The notes under the pieces: generated by a model
What the model was told of the DNA's origin: nothing
What the model saw: the letters and a program-made list of their open reading frames with translations, nothing else
The model's database searches: none
Shown: one piece after another, positions 28,017 through 36,975 of the stretch
How the letters are laid out: each line of letters opens with the position of its first letter
How positions within the stretch are numbered: position 1 is the stretch's first letter
NCBI RefSeq assembly: GCF_002154695.1
Contig: NZ_MTAV01000221.1
Location: forward strand, 1-64,000
Reading direction: 5' to 3'
Length of the DNA stretch: 64,000 bases
Origin: Nostoc sp. T09
GTDB lineage: Bacteria > Cyanobacteriota > Cyanobacteriia > Cyanobacteriales > Nostocaceae
Program-made: the position numbers and the translations under genes

Positions 28017-28931
28017 TTAAAGGATGATGATTGCACTAGCTAGTGTTAGACAAAACCAGTAGGTAAACAGCATATAGGTGCGATGATCTGCTTGTGGAGA
28101 ACGATAAAATATAATCCGTCCTGCAACTGTCAAACTCAAAACTGCAAGACCTATATCGCAAAGTAATACTTTTACTGTTATTCCTACAGGCATCATTAAT
28201 AATAAATGAGTTGCAAATGGCAACAATGCAAAGCCTAAACTCAGTATTACTCGACTTGCAGTTTCTCCAAAAGCAATTGGCAATGTGTTTCTACCAATAG
28301 CGCGATCGCCTTCAATATCTCGCAGATCCTGAACAGCAGATATGGTTAGCCACACACCAGCCAACATTAAAATCCAACGCCATGCAATAGGAGACAAAGG
28401 TGCTACTAGTTGATAAGCTGGTGCAAGTTGGGCAATTGTGCCGACTCCCATAATTATATTTTTGGTAATCCAGTGCTTGTCCCAGCTACCAAAGTTATTC
28501 AGAATAATGCAGATTTGCCAAAGTAGTGCCCACTCTAAAACCCCAAACCACCAACCTACCAACGAAAACAAAATCATGCTGACAACCCACCTTATAAAAG
28601 CTCCATGAACAGAAACAAGCCCTGTAACAAGTGGGCGATTAGGTTTATTGAGTTTATCTTCTTCTATGCCAACAATTTGGTTTGCAATACAAAATGACAA
28701 AATGTACAACCAAAAATAAATAATGCCGCGGCCTATTTGCAAGGGTAATTCATTTAAAGATAATAAATTAACTTTCCAAGCAGCTATTAAAAATAGTAAT
28801 CCAGGCAGCAAGGCGCTTGAGTAATCACGCCATATGAATTGCCACATTAGAAATAGTTCGTACAGCAAATTCCGACAAATGCGTGTTAGCACAAATAGCG
28901 GTGAAATTAATGCTTTTGTGTGTGTATTCAT
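28017..28931 (-). CDS. UbiA-superfamily membrane prenyltransferase or cyclase
   Basis: 304 residues with about eight hydrophobic segments. Two Asp-rich motifs bind Mg-diphosphate in this family. The first is altered: N84-Q-I-V-G-I-E-E-D92, followed by KLNKPNRP, where classic UbiA enzymes have N-D-x-x-D-x-x-x-D. The second is QDLRDIEGD (Asp202, Asp205, Asp209). The EED-x-x-NKP-x-RP pattern recalls a branch that includes UbiA-type terpene cyclases, though I cannot verify this. It probably handles a prenyl diphosphate in the membrane. Flanking P450s make a terpenoid or meroterpenoid pathway plausible. An 8-bp inverted repeat (28981-28988/29019-29026) lies upstream. Confidence 0.85.
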   Translation of the reverse strand: MNTHTKALISPLFVLTRICRNLLYELFLMWQFIWRDYSSALLPGLLFLIAAWKVNLLSLNELPLQIGRGIIYFWLYILSFCIANQIVGIEEDKLNKPNRPLVTGLVSVHGAFIRWVVSMILFSLVGWWFGVLEWALLWQICIILNNFGSWDKHWITKNIIMGVGTIAQLAPAYQLVAPLSPIAWRWILMLAGVWLTISAVQDLRDIEGDRAIGRNTLPIAFGETASRVILSLGFALLPFATHLLLMMPVGITVKVLLCDIGLAVLSLTVAGRIIFYRSPQADHRTYMLFTYWFCLTLASAIIIL

Positions 28932-29537
28932 AAACTATACTCACGACTCAAAGTAGTGTTAAATCAAAGTAGGCTCTCTAGCATTTTTAAGCAGGATTTA
29001 TCTCAAATAGGCATCTTGAAAAATGCTTATTTAAGTTGTATATGGTTAATCACAAGGGTGCGGCTCTTTTAGGAAGCCGTAATACTAAATTTGTAATACA
29101 ATCTTCAATCTCCTTCCATATCGACTTTTTACTTATCGGCTTATTTTAGAAGCATTTAAGCGATACTCCGGAAGAGTGGCTACGCCAACGCCAGAAATAA
29201 ACGCTCATACCCCTATTTTTATGTAATGAAATACTACAGCCTAAAAATAAAGACCGTTTTCTAAAATCTGAGCGAAGCTATTCCTAGAAGATTTACAAAC
29301 TCAAACCCTTGTTAAGTATGAAGTTAAGTCTTTATACCAAAATAAAAATTGTCTTCTAAAAAGAGTTGCACCCAACTCGAATAGTAGTCTTATATGTTTA
29401 CTTTTGTTCTAGAAATTAAAGTGAGGCACCCATAAGTAAGCATATTGTTCTAGAACATGAACATATAGTCTTAACAGAAAGAAAGCAAATTATTCAGCAA
29501 AGAAAACTAGTTACTGCTTAATCACTTGGAGATACAA

Positions 29538-29735
29538 ATGCACAATGACAACACTAATTTCAGTCACACAGAACATTTTAATCTCTTAATAACCATTAAG
29601 CGATATTTTTGGGAGAAAATTAAATTTCGTACTACCCTTCCAACAGTTTGTAAACAATATTTACTTCTACTGTTGGGAGTGTGTAATGTGCATAATTTAA
29701 AATTCCAAAAATTAATCTATGCAATTATTGTTTAA
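29538..29735 (+). CDS. Possible small protein
   Basis: 65 codons from an ATG with a good GGAG ribosome binding site six bases upstream (29528-29531). The N-terminus is polar (MHNDNTNFSHTEHF), the middle basic, and the end hydrophobic (YLLLLLGV and KLIYAIIV). No family is recognised and the AT-rich context makes chance open frames likely. It could encode a small membrane-associated peptide. The start at the TTG at 29526 is less likely. Confidence 0.3.
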   Translation: MHNDNTNFSHTEHFNLLITIKRYFWEKIKFRTTLPTVCKQYLLLLLGVCNVHNLKFQKLIYAIIV

Positions 29736-30059
29736 TTTTTCATTAAAAAAAGTATCCGTAATCCTCTGTAATTACTAATAATAATTAAACTTATAAAATA
29801 CTTTGTAATAAAAAAAACAATAGTTACATTAAAACTGATACCTTGTAACTCTTAGCCTGAAAAGCTTTACATACATGCATTCTGCTAAATATACGTTAAA
29901 AAATTTACTTAATATGTGCTTAATATTATGTTTATTTAATTACAAAAATATTAACTTTTACTTATAGCTTATATAAAATATATAAACCATGTTAATTTGT
30001 TTGAGCAATTAAATTTACATATTAAAATAAGTATAAACTCTTAAATGTCATATTTTCTT

Positions 30060-30260
30060 GACATAAACAGTGTATTCCGCACAGAAAGCGTGGCTTGTGG
30101 TTACCAGTCCCTATAAAGAGCAAACCCTGAGGATCGGGCAAAGCTAGGGACGAATGCAGTATTTATGCTTAGAAAAATAGGTTTGTAATGAGGCATTACT
30201 CCAGGAAATAACCAGGAGAGAGTGGGCTTTTCCTTGATGAATGTAATGCATAATTCTCTA
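30060..30260 (+). ncRNA. Candidate structured RNA element
   Basis: A GC-richer island in very AT-rich DNA. GTCCCTA (30108-30114) can pair with TAGGGAC (30144-30150) around a 29-nt loop containing GAGCAAACCC and GGGCAAAGC; the CCC and GGG can pair inside. Downstream is GTAATG-AGG-CATTAC (30186-30200) and a CTCC...GGAG stem. GAGCAAACC...GCAAAGC recalls the core of the GEMM (c-di-GMP-I) riboswitch, but spacing and the rest do not fit, so I do not assign it. It lies 220-420 nt upstream of the SDR gene and could be its leader or an independent RNA. Confidence 0.35.
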
Positions 30261-30480
30261 CCCAATTATAGATATATATAAGAGCATCTATCTTGAGTAG
30301 TAAATTAAACCAGTAAACAAATATCCAGTACCGCAACTTGTAATCAAAATATTTTGGTGGAATGTTACTACGTGTTTCAGAGGTATCTCAGCTACTTAAG
30401 TAGTTGCTAAATGCTGTCCATCCTTTGATAAAATCCTTGGAGCGTATGCAATTCAGTCGTTAAAAAAATAACAGTAAGCT

Positions 30481-31158
30481 ATGACAAAGACATCTTACAT
30501 TTTTTTGGCTGGGGCAAGCCGTGGTGTTGGTCGAGAAATTGTGAAATCTCTAACAGCACAACAGCTAAAAGTCAAAGCCTTGCTGAGAAAAGAAACTGCG
30601 GCGGCTGACCTAGAAGCATTAGGTGTTCAGGTGGTTTTTGGAGATGCCTTGAATGTCGATGATGTAGAACGTGCAATACTGACAGGTGAAGCCGTCGAGA
30701 CTGTTATCAGTACTATAGGTGGTTTACCTGATAATACTGAGCGACCTGATTATCTTGGGAATAAAAATCTAATTGATGCAGCGCTCAAAGCTGGGGTACA
30801 AAAGTTTATTCTTGTGTCTTCCATTGGCACTGGCAATAGTGTAAGTGCTTTGTCTCCTCAAGCGTTGGCAGCCTTAAGAGAAGTTTTGGTTGAAAAAGAT
30901 AAGGCCGAACAATACCTAATTGCCAGTGGACTCACCTATACCATCATCCGTCCTGGTGGGCTAAAGTCGGAACCTGCAACTGGTAATGGAGTTTTAACCG
31001 AAGATCCACGTGTTGTTGGGAGTATTCATCGTGCAGATGTGGCGCAGTTAGTTGTTCGTGCTTTAAATTCTGAGCGTATTAATAATAAAGTTTTATCGGC
31101 AATAGATAAAAAACAGTTATTTGGGCAATCAGAGTTTGTGGAATTTAATTTAGATTAA
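30481..31158 (+). CDS. Atypical SDR NAD(P)-binding protein
   Basis: 225 residues. N-terminal nucleotide-binding loop AGASRGVGREI, followed by VVFGDALNVDDV (the Asp after strand 3), ISTIGG, and KFILVSSIGTG; the Tyr-x3-Lys of classical SDRs is absent, but TYTIIRPGGL and HRADVAQLV are as in atypical SDRs with NAD(P)H-binding (SDR_a5/NmrA-like). Such proteins act as quinone or epimerase-type reductases or as redox sensors. It is monocistronic on the plus strand. A connection with the UbiA/P450 genes is possible but rests on proximity only. Confidence 0.87.
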   Translation: MTKTSYIFLAGASRGVGREIVKSLTAQQLKVKALLRKETAAADLEALGVQVVFGDALNVDDVERAILTGEAVETVISTIGGLPDNTERPDYLGNKNLIDAALKAGVQKFILVSSIGTGNSVSALSPQALAALREVLVEKDKAEQYLIASGLTYTIIRPGGLKSEPATGNGVLTEDPRVVGSIHRADVAQLVVRALNSERINNKVLSAIDKKQLFGQSEFVEFNLD

Positions 31159-31384
31159 TTCCCGGTGCGATCGCGCCAACCGTTAAACAACCCTTAGATA
31201 AGCTTTTGGATAGTTGCAGTCAATCCTAGCCGAAGTATTACTCTAGCGATCGCCTTTTATTCGACATCTTAGCAGCAGACATTTAAGCAACAACACAGAG
31301 CGATCGCCAATCAATATCTACAAGCTTTCTTTCCTTTTGCTTACCGTCTTCTTGCATACTATGGGGCTTTTGCTTTTATTCTAA

Positions 31385-31603
31385 GGAACTTCCTCACTAG
31401 CGCTTGATAATTCCGCTTCATTCTTAGGAATTCGCAGTGACACAGCCAATATCTCACGTCTTGTTGTTAGCAGTTCTGTGCCAAATCGCGCTTTGGGTAT
31501 TAATAGGGTGAGCATCGTTGCAGTACCGGAACCAACTCCTACTTTGGCTATATTAGCTGTTGGTGTTTCGGGCGTCATTTTGAGACGACGCCAACGTAGA
31601 TAA
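31385..31603 (+). pseudogene. PEP-CTERM protein C-terminal remnant
   Basis: An open frame of 72 codons without any start codon, opening right after a TAA at 31382. It ends in a clear PEP-CTERM sorting signal: AVPEPTPTLA (from 31520), a hydrophobic Ala/Val/Gly stretch, then LRRRQRR and stop. Upstream, SFLGIRSDTANISRL and NRALGINRVSI look like the end of the usual beta-sandwich. The N-terminal part and signal peptide are missing, so this is a broken gene. Confidence 0.7.
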
Positions 31604-31649
31604 GATTTATTGACAGATTATATAGATATCATACCCACCTTGATCTGGG

Positions 31650-32087
31650 CTACTCGCCAGAAATTTGTAAAAATACTGTACGTTTACGCGGGCCATCTAA
31701 CTCAAAAAACAATACTGATTGCCAAGTTCCCAAAGCTAATTTTCCATCCACAATTGGAATAATTGCACTAGTAGTTAGCATCATGGCCATTAAGTGAGAG
31801 TGAGCATTCATTGGTTCATCTTCTGGTACAAGCCTTAAATGCAAATCATTATGTAAATATCGCTCTGATTCTGGTGCTAATTTCCGCAAAAAGACTTTTA
31901 CATCTTCTAATAAGCGTTCTTCATTTTCATTAATAGCTAAAGCTGTTGTGGTATGTCGAGAAAAGACTAAAGCTTGCCCATTTTGAATCGATGTACTATT
32001 AATTAAATCCTGAATTTGTGGGGTAATGTTATGAATATTTATTCCTTGTTCAGTTGCGATTTCAATTAGCTGATTAATAATTGTCAT
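31650..32087 (-). CDS. YjbQ/UPF0047 family protein
   Basis: 145 residues, full length for the family. Typical signatures are FSRHTTTALAINENE, the H-x-D-L-H-L-R block (YLHNDLHLR), NAHSHLMAMM, LALGTWQSVLFFELDGPR and a VFLQISG end. The conserved His and Glu residues form a metal-like site; members have weak thiamin-phosphate synthase activity, but the true role is not settled. It begins 24 nt after the aminotransferase gene in the same orientation, likely in one operon with it and ccmK. Confidence 0.9.
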   Translation of the reverse strand: MTIINQLIEIATEQGINIHNITPQIQDLINSTSIQNGQALVFSRHTTTALAINENEERLLEDVKVFLRKLAPESERYLHNDLHLRLVPEDEPMNAHSHLMAMMLTTSAIIPIVDGKLALGTWQSVLFFELDGPRKRTVFLQISGE

Positions 32088-32111
32088 ATCTTCAATTATG
32101 AATTATCTTGA

Positions 32112-33281
32112 CTAATTTCCCAGTATTGTTTGCAAGCCTTGGATTAACCTTTCTATACCTGCTTTTGCTGACTCTTGCTGCAAGGCACCATAGGCTACAC
32201 GTAAATAACATCCATCTTCCATGCCAAAGGTTGTGCCAGGAATAACTGCTACTTGATGTTCCTGGATTAATCTTTTAACTAACTCGAAAGCATTGATTTG
32301 GGTGTGAACTTTTAAGAAAAAGTAGAAAGCACCATCAGCAGGGGTAATAGTACACAAGCCTTGTAAACGATTGAGAGATTCCAGTACCGATTGTCGCACT
32401 TGAGCAATTGCACCAATATTTTCTTTTAAATACTCGTCTTTTGCTTGCAATGCTCCTAAAGCCGCATACTGAGAAATTACTGGCGCACAAATCAAAATCG
32501 TGTCTTGAACTTTTTTGACAGGAACCAGCAGATGTTGGGGAATCACCATGTAACCGATGCGCCAACTGGCAAAACCATAGGCTTTGGAAAGGCTGTAAAG
32601 GGAAATAGTGTAGTCGCTACTACCAGCAAAAGCACCTGGGGAAATGTGTTTTACCCCGTTATAGGTAAAGTATTCATAGGCTTCATCGCTAATATGATAA
32701 ATGCCGCGAGTGCCACATAATTGATTAACTTCCCGCAATGCTGTTTTTGAATACACCACCCCTGTAGGATTATTGGGGGAAATTGTGACTATAGCCCGTG
32801 TTTTTGGAGTAATTGCTAGGGCGATCGCTTCCGGACGCAGTTGGTAATTTTCATCCGTCTCTACTAACACCGGACGACAACCAGCCATTGTAATCGCCAT
32901 TTCATGATTGAAATAGTAAGGCTTATTCAGAATAATTTCGTCGCCTGGGCTGGTGATTGCCAAAATGGCGTTCATAAACCCCATGTTGCTCCCAGCCGTG
33001 ACAACTATGCAGTTTTCTTCGTTAATTTCAATGCTGTTGAAAGCTTGTAACTTGGTGGCTAATGCTGCTACTAACGGCGGAATTCCTTCAACTGCTTTAT
33101 ATAAGTTATTGCTTGGCTCGGCCAGGAATTTAGCTAAAAACTCTACTGCTTGGGGTGGAGGATTGTAAGAAACCACACCTTGTCCTAGAGAAATAGTTCC
33201 GGGGGAGTTTTTAATCAGTTCCCCAACAACAGGAATGATTGGCGATTGTACCGCCTGCATACGGGATGTTAGGGATTTCAT
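32112..33281 (-). CDS. Class I/II PLP-dependent aminotransferase
   Basis: 389 residues. PLP-binding landmarks: SNMGF (about 98-102), SPNNPTG (168-174), ISDEAYEYF with Asp199, and the Schiff-base Lys233 in SLSKAYGFASWRIGY; a C-terminal substrate-carboxylate Arg lies in CYLRVAYG. It belongs to the aspartate/aromatic aminotransferase fold type I; the amino donor cannot be read from sequence. It begins 9 nt after the ccmK-like gene stop and is followed closely by the YjbQ gene, so the three are probably one transcript. Confidence 0.92.
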   Translation of the reverse strand: MKSLTSRMQAVQSPIIPVVGELIKNSPGTISLGQGVVSYNPPPQAVEFLAKFLAEPSNNLYKAVEGIPPLVAALATKLQAFNSIEINEENCIVVTAGSNMGFMNAILAITSPGDEIILNKPYYFNHEMAITMAGCRPVLVETDENYQLRPEAIALAITPKTRAIVTISPNNPTGVVYSKTALREVNQLCGTRGIYHISDEAYEYFTYNGVKHISPGAFAGSSDYTISLYSLSKAYGFASWRIGYMVIPQHLLVPVKKVQDTILICAPVISQYAALGALQAKDEYLKENIGAIAQVRQSVLESLNRLQGLCTITPADGAFYFFLKVHTQINAFELVKRLIQEHQVAVIPGTTFGMEDGCYLRVAYGALQQESAKAGIERLIQGLQTILGN

Positions 33282-33290
33282 AGGAATTTT

Positions 33291-33629
33291 TTACGCTGAT
33301 AGAGGCGGGGGAAACCGGATATCGGCACTGAACTGCTCAACATTGGCACTGCGATGAATCGGTAACACATATTCTAAATTTTCATGGGGACGCGGAATAA
33401 TATGATGTGAAAGCACCTCGCCACCATTAACTCGCCCTACCGCCTCTATACCTGCGAACACGGCAACATTTACTTCACCCACTTCTCCCCGAATTAACAC
33501 TGTAATCCGCCCCAAATCAGTATTTTCATAACCAACAAGAGTGATGCGGCTAGCTTTACACATAGCATCTCCGGCTTCCACTGCTGCGGGAATGCCATAA
33601 ACTTCTATCATGCCAAGTGCCAGTGTCAT
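33291..33629 (-). CDS. ccmK: CcmK-type carboxysome shell (BMC-H) protein
   Basis: 112 residues, one BMC domain. [25 protein letters not shown]-like LVGYE, the VRGEV block (LIRGEVGEV), [26 protein letters not shown] and LPI are standard for hexameric carboxysome shell proteins. The central pore loop, KIGSG in CcmK1/CcmK2, is here N36-T-D-L-G. Hexamers with a changed pore are expected to alter metabolite passage. It is a satellite gene away from the main ccm operon, as in CcmK3-CcmK6 classes; which class I cannot decide (CcmK6 is possible in heterocystous species). It leads an apparent operon with an aminotransferase and YjbQ. Confidence 0.9.
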   Translation of the reverse strand: MTLALGMIEVYGIPAAVEAGDAMCKASRITLVGYENTDLGRITVLIRGEVGEVNVAVFAGIEAVGRVNGGEVLSHHIIPRPHENLEYVLPIHRSANVEQFSADIRFPPPLSA

Positions 33630-33870
33630 ACTGCTAACAAAATTTGAGCTTGCGGATTTTTGAGTGTCAGACCAAGTAATGACTGCATTTTTAGCACGAC
33701 TATATTAGGAGTAACACAATCCAAATCCTATCACCTGTTGGTTTTCAGACCCCTGCTTCGTTTAAGATTAATCGCCTTCTACGTTTTTCAAGCGATCGCA
33801 ATAATTGAGTTGTTGTGCATATACCGGATGCCGATGGCGATCGCTACTGCATTTCTCCTTGCGCCCCTTC

Positions 33871-35253
33871 TTAAGTACTTGCCAGACTCAGTTGCGGTTC
33901 GTGACGTGCACGCCGTCCTGTAATTACCATCTTGACGCCACGGGCTGGAGCTAAAATGACACCTCGCCGCCTAGGAACTTCTGGTCGATCATCTGCTAAA
34001 GCAAGTTGATAGCGTGAGAGGATTGTTCCTAATACAAGTTTCATTTCAAATACAGCCAAAGCCTCGCCTAGACAACGACGAGCACCGCCACCAAAGGGCA
34101 TAAATTCATAGGGAGAAAATTGACGTTCTAGAAAGCGTTCTGGCTTAAACTGCTTTGGTTGGGGATATAAATCCTCACGCTGATGAAGTAGATACATACA
34201 GCCAACCACTACTGTACCAGGCTCTAAGCGATGACCCAGCAGTTCTACAGGTTCTTGTACTACTCTTGGAAAAGTTAACATTGTCACTGGGCGAACGCGT
34301 AGTGTTTCATTACAAACAGCGCTGAGATAAGGCAAGCGGAAAATGCTCAAGGCATCGGGAGAATTACCGATATTATCCAATTCCTGAAGCAGCTTTGCCA
34401 GAACTTCTGGGTGTTGGTGAGTCCAATATAATCCCCAGGCCATTGCCGTTGCCGTGGTTTCATATCCGGCCAATAAAAGAGTGATCAACTCGTCACGCAA
34501 CTCTTGATCGCTCATCGGTTCACCTGCTTCATCCCGCGATGAGATTAGCAAGGAGAGGATATCGATACGATTTGCATCAGGTTTCTCTCGGCGTTCGGCA
34601 ATTTCTGCGTAGAGCAATTTATCAATTTCTTCGCGATCGCGCACAAATTTTCCCCAAGGACTCCAAGGCCCTAAATCTTTTTGCAGTAAGGGGAAAAATA
34701 GAAAACTGGAAGTGAACGGTGAACGAAACAGATCTGCCATCAATGACAATTGCTGCTTGAGTTTTTGGAAACGTTCTCCCTCATAGACACCAAACACTGT
34801 TTCTAAGATGACTTGCAGAGAAATCTCCTGGGTGATACTACGTGCCGCAAAAGGCTGATTTGTTGGTATCTGATTAAACACCTTTGCTGTTAAATTACAG
34901 ATTTGTTGACCATAGACACGCATCCGCTCACCATGAAAGGAGGGCATCACCAATTGTCGCCGTCGTCTATGGCGATCGCCATCCAGCATCAAGATTGAAT
35001 AGTCCCCTACTAGAGGTTGTAAAACCTTGTTATCTTCACCAAGGGCGGCATATTTCTTTCTATCGTTGGTTAAAATTTCTTGTATTGCCTGAGGATGATT
35101 CACAAATACTAGAGTGTCACCAAAACCAACTACTCTCGCAGTGAAAATGTCAGGATATTGCTGAACTGCACTTTCCATATAGCCGATAGGATCGGCAACC
35201 CACTGGAGCTTTTGCATTAATGAAGGGGTTTGAACAGGATTAGGTAGCTGCAT
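33871..35253 (-). CDS. Cytochrome P450, CYP110-like
   Basis: 460 residues, full length. I-helix AGYETTAT, K-helix NETLRVRP, PERF motif and heme loop FGGGARRCLG with Cys at about 394. It is strikingly like the P450 at 26443-27837 from the first residues (MQLPNPVQTPS) to the end (VITGRRAR), so the two are probably duplicates separated by about 6 kb. No membrane anchor is present. Substrate unknown. Its 5' side faces a 210-bp gap in which I see no clear promoter. Confidence 0.93.
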   Translation of the reverse strand: MQLPNPVQTPSLMQKLQWVADPIGYMESAVQQYPDIFTARVVGFGDTLVFVNHPQAIQEILTNDRKKYAALGEDNKVLQPLVGDYSILMLDGDRHRRRRQLVMPSFHGERMRVYGQQICNLTAKVFNQIPTNQPFAARSITQEISLQVILETVFGVYEGERFQKLKQQLSLMADLFRSPFTSSFLFFPLLQKDLGPWSPWGKFVRDREEIDKLLYAEIAERREKPDANRIDILSLLISSRDEAGEPMSDQELRDELITLLLAGYETTATAMAWGLYWTHQHPEVLAKLLQELDNIGNSPDALSIFRLPYLSAVCNETLRVRPVTMLTFPRVVQEPVELLGHRLEPGTVVVGCMYLLHQREDLYPQPKQFKPERFLERQFSPYEFMPFGGGARRCLGEALAVFEMKLVLGTILSRYQLALADDRPEVPRRRGVILAPARGVKMVITGRRARHEPQLSLAST

Positions 35254-35464
35254 ACATTCGATCCTGTAATTGTTTAAAAAATAGATTTAAGTAAGCTGAT
35301 GCGCCTATAGTTAACTTTTTTCGCAGAAAAAGTCAAAAATCCCGAGTCTAGAGTTATTTTTAACTGTTGACTCTGGTCTAACCTCATGAGTAAATGTGTA
35401 ACTTTCAGGTGTAGTTATCTTTATTATCTAGTGTAGCTATTCTCGCTAAGAATCTTTATCATTA

Positions 35465-36028
35465 TCAGCTAAGTTTGCTGACTTCTATATATCGGTAGAT
35501 AGCAGCTATATTGCGGGCATCATCAATACCTCTATGGTGTATGCCTTGCAACTCCAACCCTAAATTTTGGAGAGCCTGTGCCATACCAAATCTTTTGGAA
35601 ACCCCAAGATGTTGTGAGAATTCCTCTTTAATATTTTTATGCTCTGAAGTAAAAGGATAAGGAATATTATGATATTTACAATCTTGAATAAATTGATTCT
35701 TATCGTAGCTTCCCCAGGAACAAAAAATATGATCGGGAAATAAGTTCATCCATTTTTTAAACCGAGCAATTGCCTCTATAAATTGTGGAGCTTGCTCAAC
35801 ATCTTGCTGCTGAATACTAGTTAAGTTTGTACAAAATGTTGTAAGTTGTGGATGTCTCACAGGCTGGATAAATTGTTGAAACTCTGAATCAATTTCCCAT
35901 GTTGTGCTATTGAGCATTACTGCACCAATTTCGATGATTTCCATTTCATGTCTAGGAATTGTGCCATCATCACAACACGTAGCCTCTAAATCTACTATTA
36001 AATAATAGTGGTAATTTTTAGTTTTCAT
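35465..36028 (-). CDS. DEDDh 3'-5' exonuclease (ERI1/KapD-like)
   Basis: 187 residues. All exonuclease motifs are visible: Exo I LIVDLEATC (Asp13, Glu15), MEIIEIGAVML, Exo II SWGSYDKNQ with Asp, and Exo III HHRGIDDARN with the His and Asp about 166-171. The spacing and the DLEATCCD start resemble the 3'hExo/ERI1 and KapD group, which trim RNA or DNA 3' ends with two metal ions. It is a single gene; the substrate is unknown. Confidence 0.9.
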   Translation of the reverse strand: MKTKNYHYYLIVDLEATCCDDGTIPRHEMEIIEIGAVMLNSTTWEIDSEFQQFIQPVRHPQLTTFCTNLTSIQQQDVEQAPQFIEAIARFKKWMNLFPDHIFCSWGSYDKNQFIQDCKYHNIPYPFTSEHKNIKEEFSQHLGVSKRFGMAQALQNLGLELQGIHHRGIDDARNIAAIYRYIEVSKLS

Positions 36029-36250
36029 ATTAAGGATTAAAAATATGTAAGTTTTTTGACCGAGTTACAAAGTAGCAACATAATTATGTAACTTAATACT
36101 ACAAATGTAATATTTTTTAGTCAATAGTCATTTTTAGACATTTTCCCACTTGTAAACTGTGTTCACCGGAGTTATCAGTGAAGGTTAATCAACAATTGGT
36201 GACCGATGAGCAGCTAGAATTGAGTGTAAATTTTGGTGATTTTAGAAGAT

Positions 36251-36715
36251 TTAGGTTGAAGAAAAAGGTTTAAGCCAGCCAATTTGCATAGCGGTATCGA
36301 TAGCCATAGCCGCGATCGCAAACCACGATACACTCTCAAAAGCCAATACCAGATAAGGCAAGACTGTAGCAGTAGAATTCCAGCCAACTTCTATCTGAGT
36401 TAAGCCTCGTACCAAGCCAAAAGCAAATACACCACCAGCTTTCAGTTGAGGATTCCGATCTAGGCGAATGATATAGCGGTAGGTGACACCAAACAGCAAG
36501 CCAGAGAAGGAAGCGATCGCCCCACTCAGCAAAAAATCTAAATTCAGCGGCGCAATTTCTAGATTCGCGAGTATCGGAAAATACTTTGCCAGCACTAGGG
36601 TATGCAAAAGACTAGAAATAATGAAGGCTAATAACAGGCAAATACCCCCAATTATCCCAGCTTTCAGCGATTCTAGGCGTTCTGCCATCAGTTGAGGCTC
36701 TAAAATTTTGTTCAC
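36251..36715 (-). CDS. Four-helix integral membrane protein
   Basis: 154 residues, with hydrophobic segments at about 17-45, 60-82, 92-108 and 115-145. It lacks a known motif; short hydrophilic loops (RLDRNPQLKAGG) separate the helices. Similar small proteins are widespread in cyanobacteria without known function. It is divergent from petN, whose start is 164 nt away. Confidence 0.75.
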   Translation of the reverse strand: MNKILEPQLMAERLESLKAGIIGGICLLLAFIISSLLHTLVLAKYFPILANLEIAPLNLDFLLSGAIASFSGLLFGVTYRYIIRLDRNPQLKAGGVFAFGLVRGLTQIEVGWNSTATVLPYLVLAFESVSWFAIAAMAIDTAMQIGWLKPFSST

Positions 36716-36878
36716 AATTGTGCAACGCCAGTTTGCAAATTCATTAGTCTTTAGTTAACCACACTGTTGCCCAAAGCCCCATGACAAATGACTCTTGACT
36801 CTTAAGTGCTGAATCAACTGCCCTTTCCCAGTATGATGAATATTAGAAACGTTTTGTAATTATTTTAAAAGTGGGACT

Positions 36879-36968
36879 ATGGCGATTTTGACACTGGGTT
36901 GGGTATCACTCTTGGTCGTATTCACTTGGTCAATTGCAATGGTAGTTTGGGGTCGTAACGGACTATAG
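36879..36968 (+). CDS. petN: Cytochrome b6f complex subunit VIII
   Basis: A 29-residue protein that consists of a single membrane helix: [15 protein letters not shown], then [14 protein letters not shown]. This is the almost invariant PetN sequence of cyanobacteria and chloroplasts. PetN is required to assemble or stabilise the cytochrome b6f complex in thylakoids, which moves electrons from plastoquinol to plastocyanin. No strong Shine-Dalgarno is seen directly before the ATG (only GTGGGA). Confidence 0.96.
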   Translation: MAILTLGWVSLLVVFTWSIAMVVWGRNGL

Positions 36969-36975
36969 AGGAATT

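Larger units (their letters stand above)
28932..30480. other. Long AT-rich divergent gap
   Basis: 1.55 kb between the divergent UbiA-family and SDR genes. It contains an 8-bp inverted repeat near the UbiA start (28981-29026), a fragment of the GTGGCTACGCCAACGCC dispersed repeat (about 29175), one possible small gene (29538-29735), and a GC-richer island (30060-30260) with base-paired elements described separately. The rest is very AT-rich with no other credible gene. Confidence 0.5.

Noticed and set aside
30108-30150. c-di-GMP-I (GEMM) riboswitch
   Set aside because: The words GAGCAAACC and GCAAAGC fit, but the intervening helix is too short, the expected GACGCAAAG context is missing and the second half of the aptamer is not visible.
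31381-31578. 65-codon minus-strand frame
   Set aside because: It is antisense to the PEP-CTERM remnant, whose plus-strand reading has a clear sorting signal.
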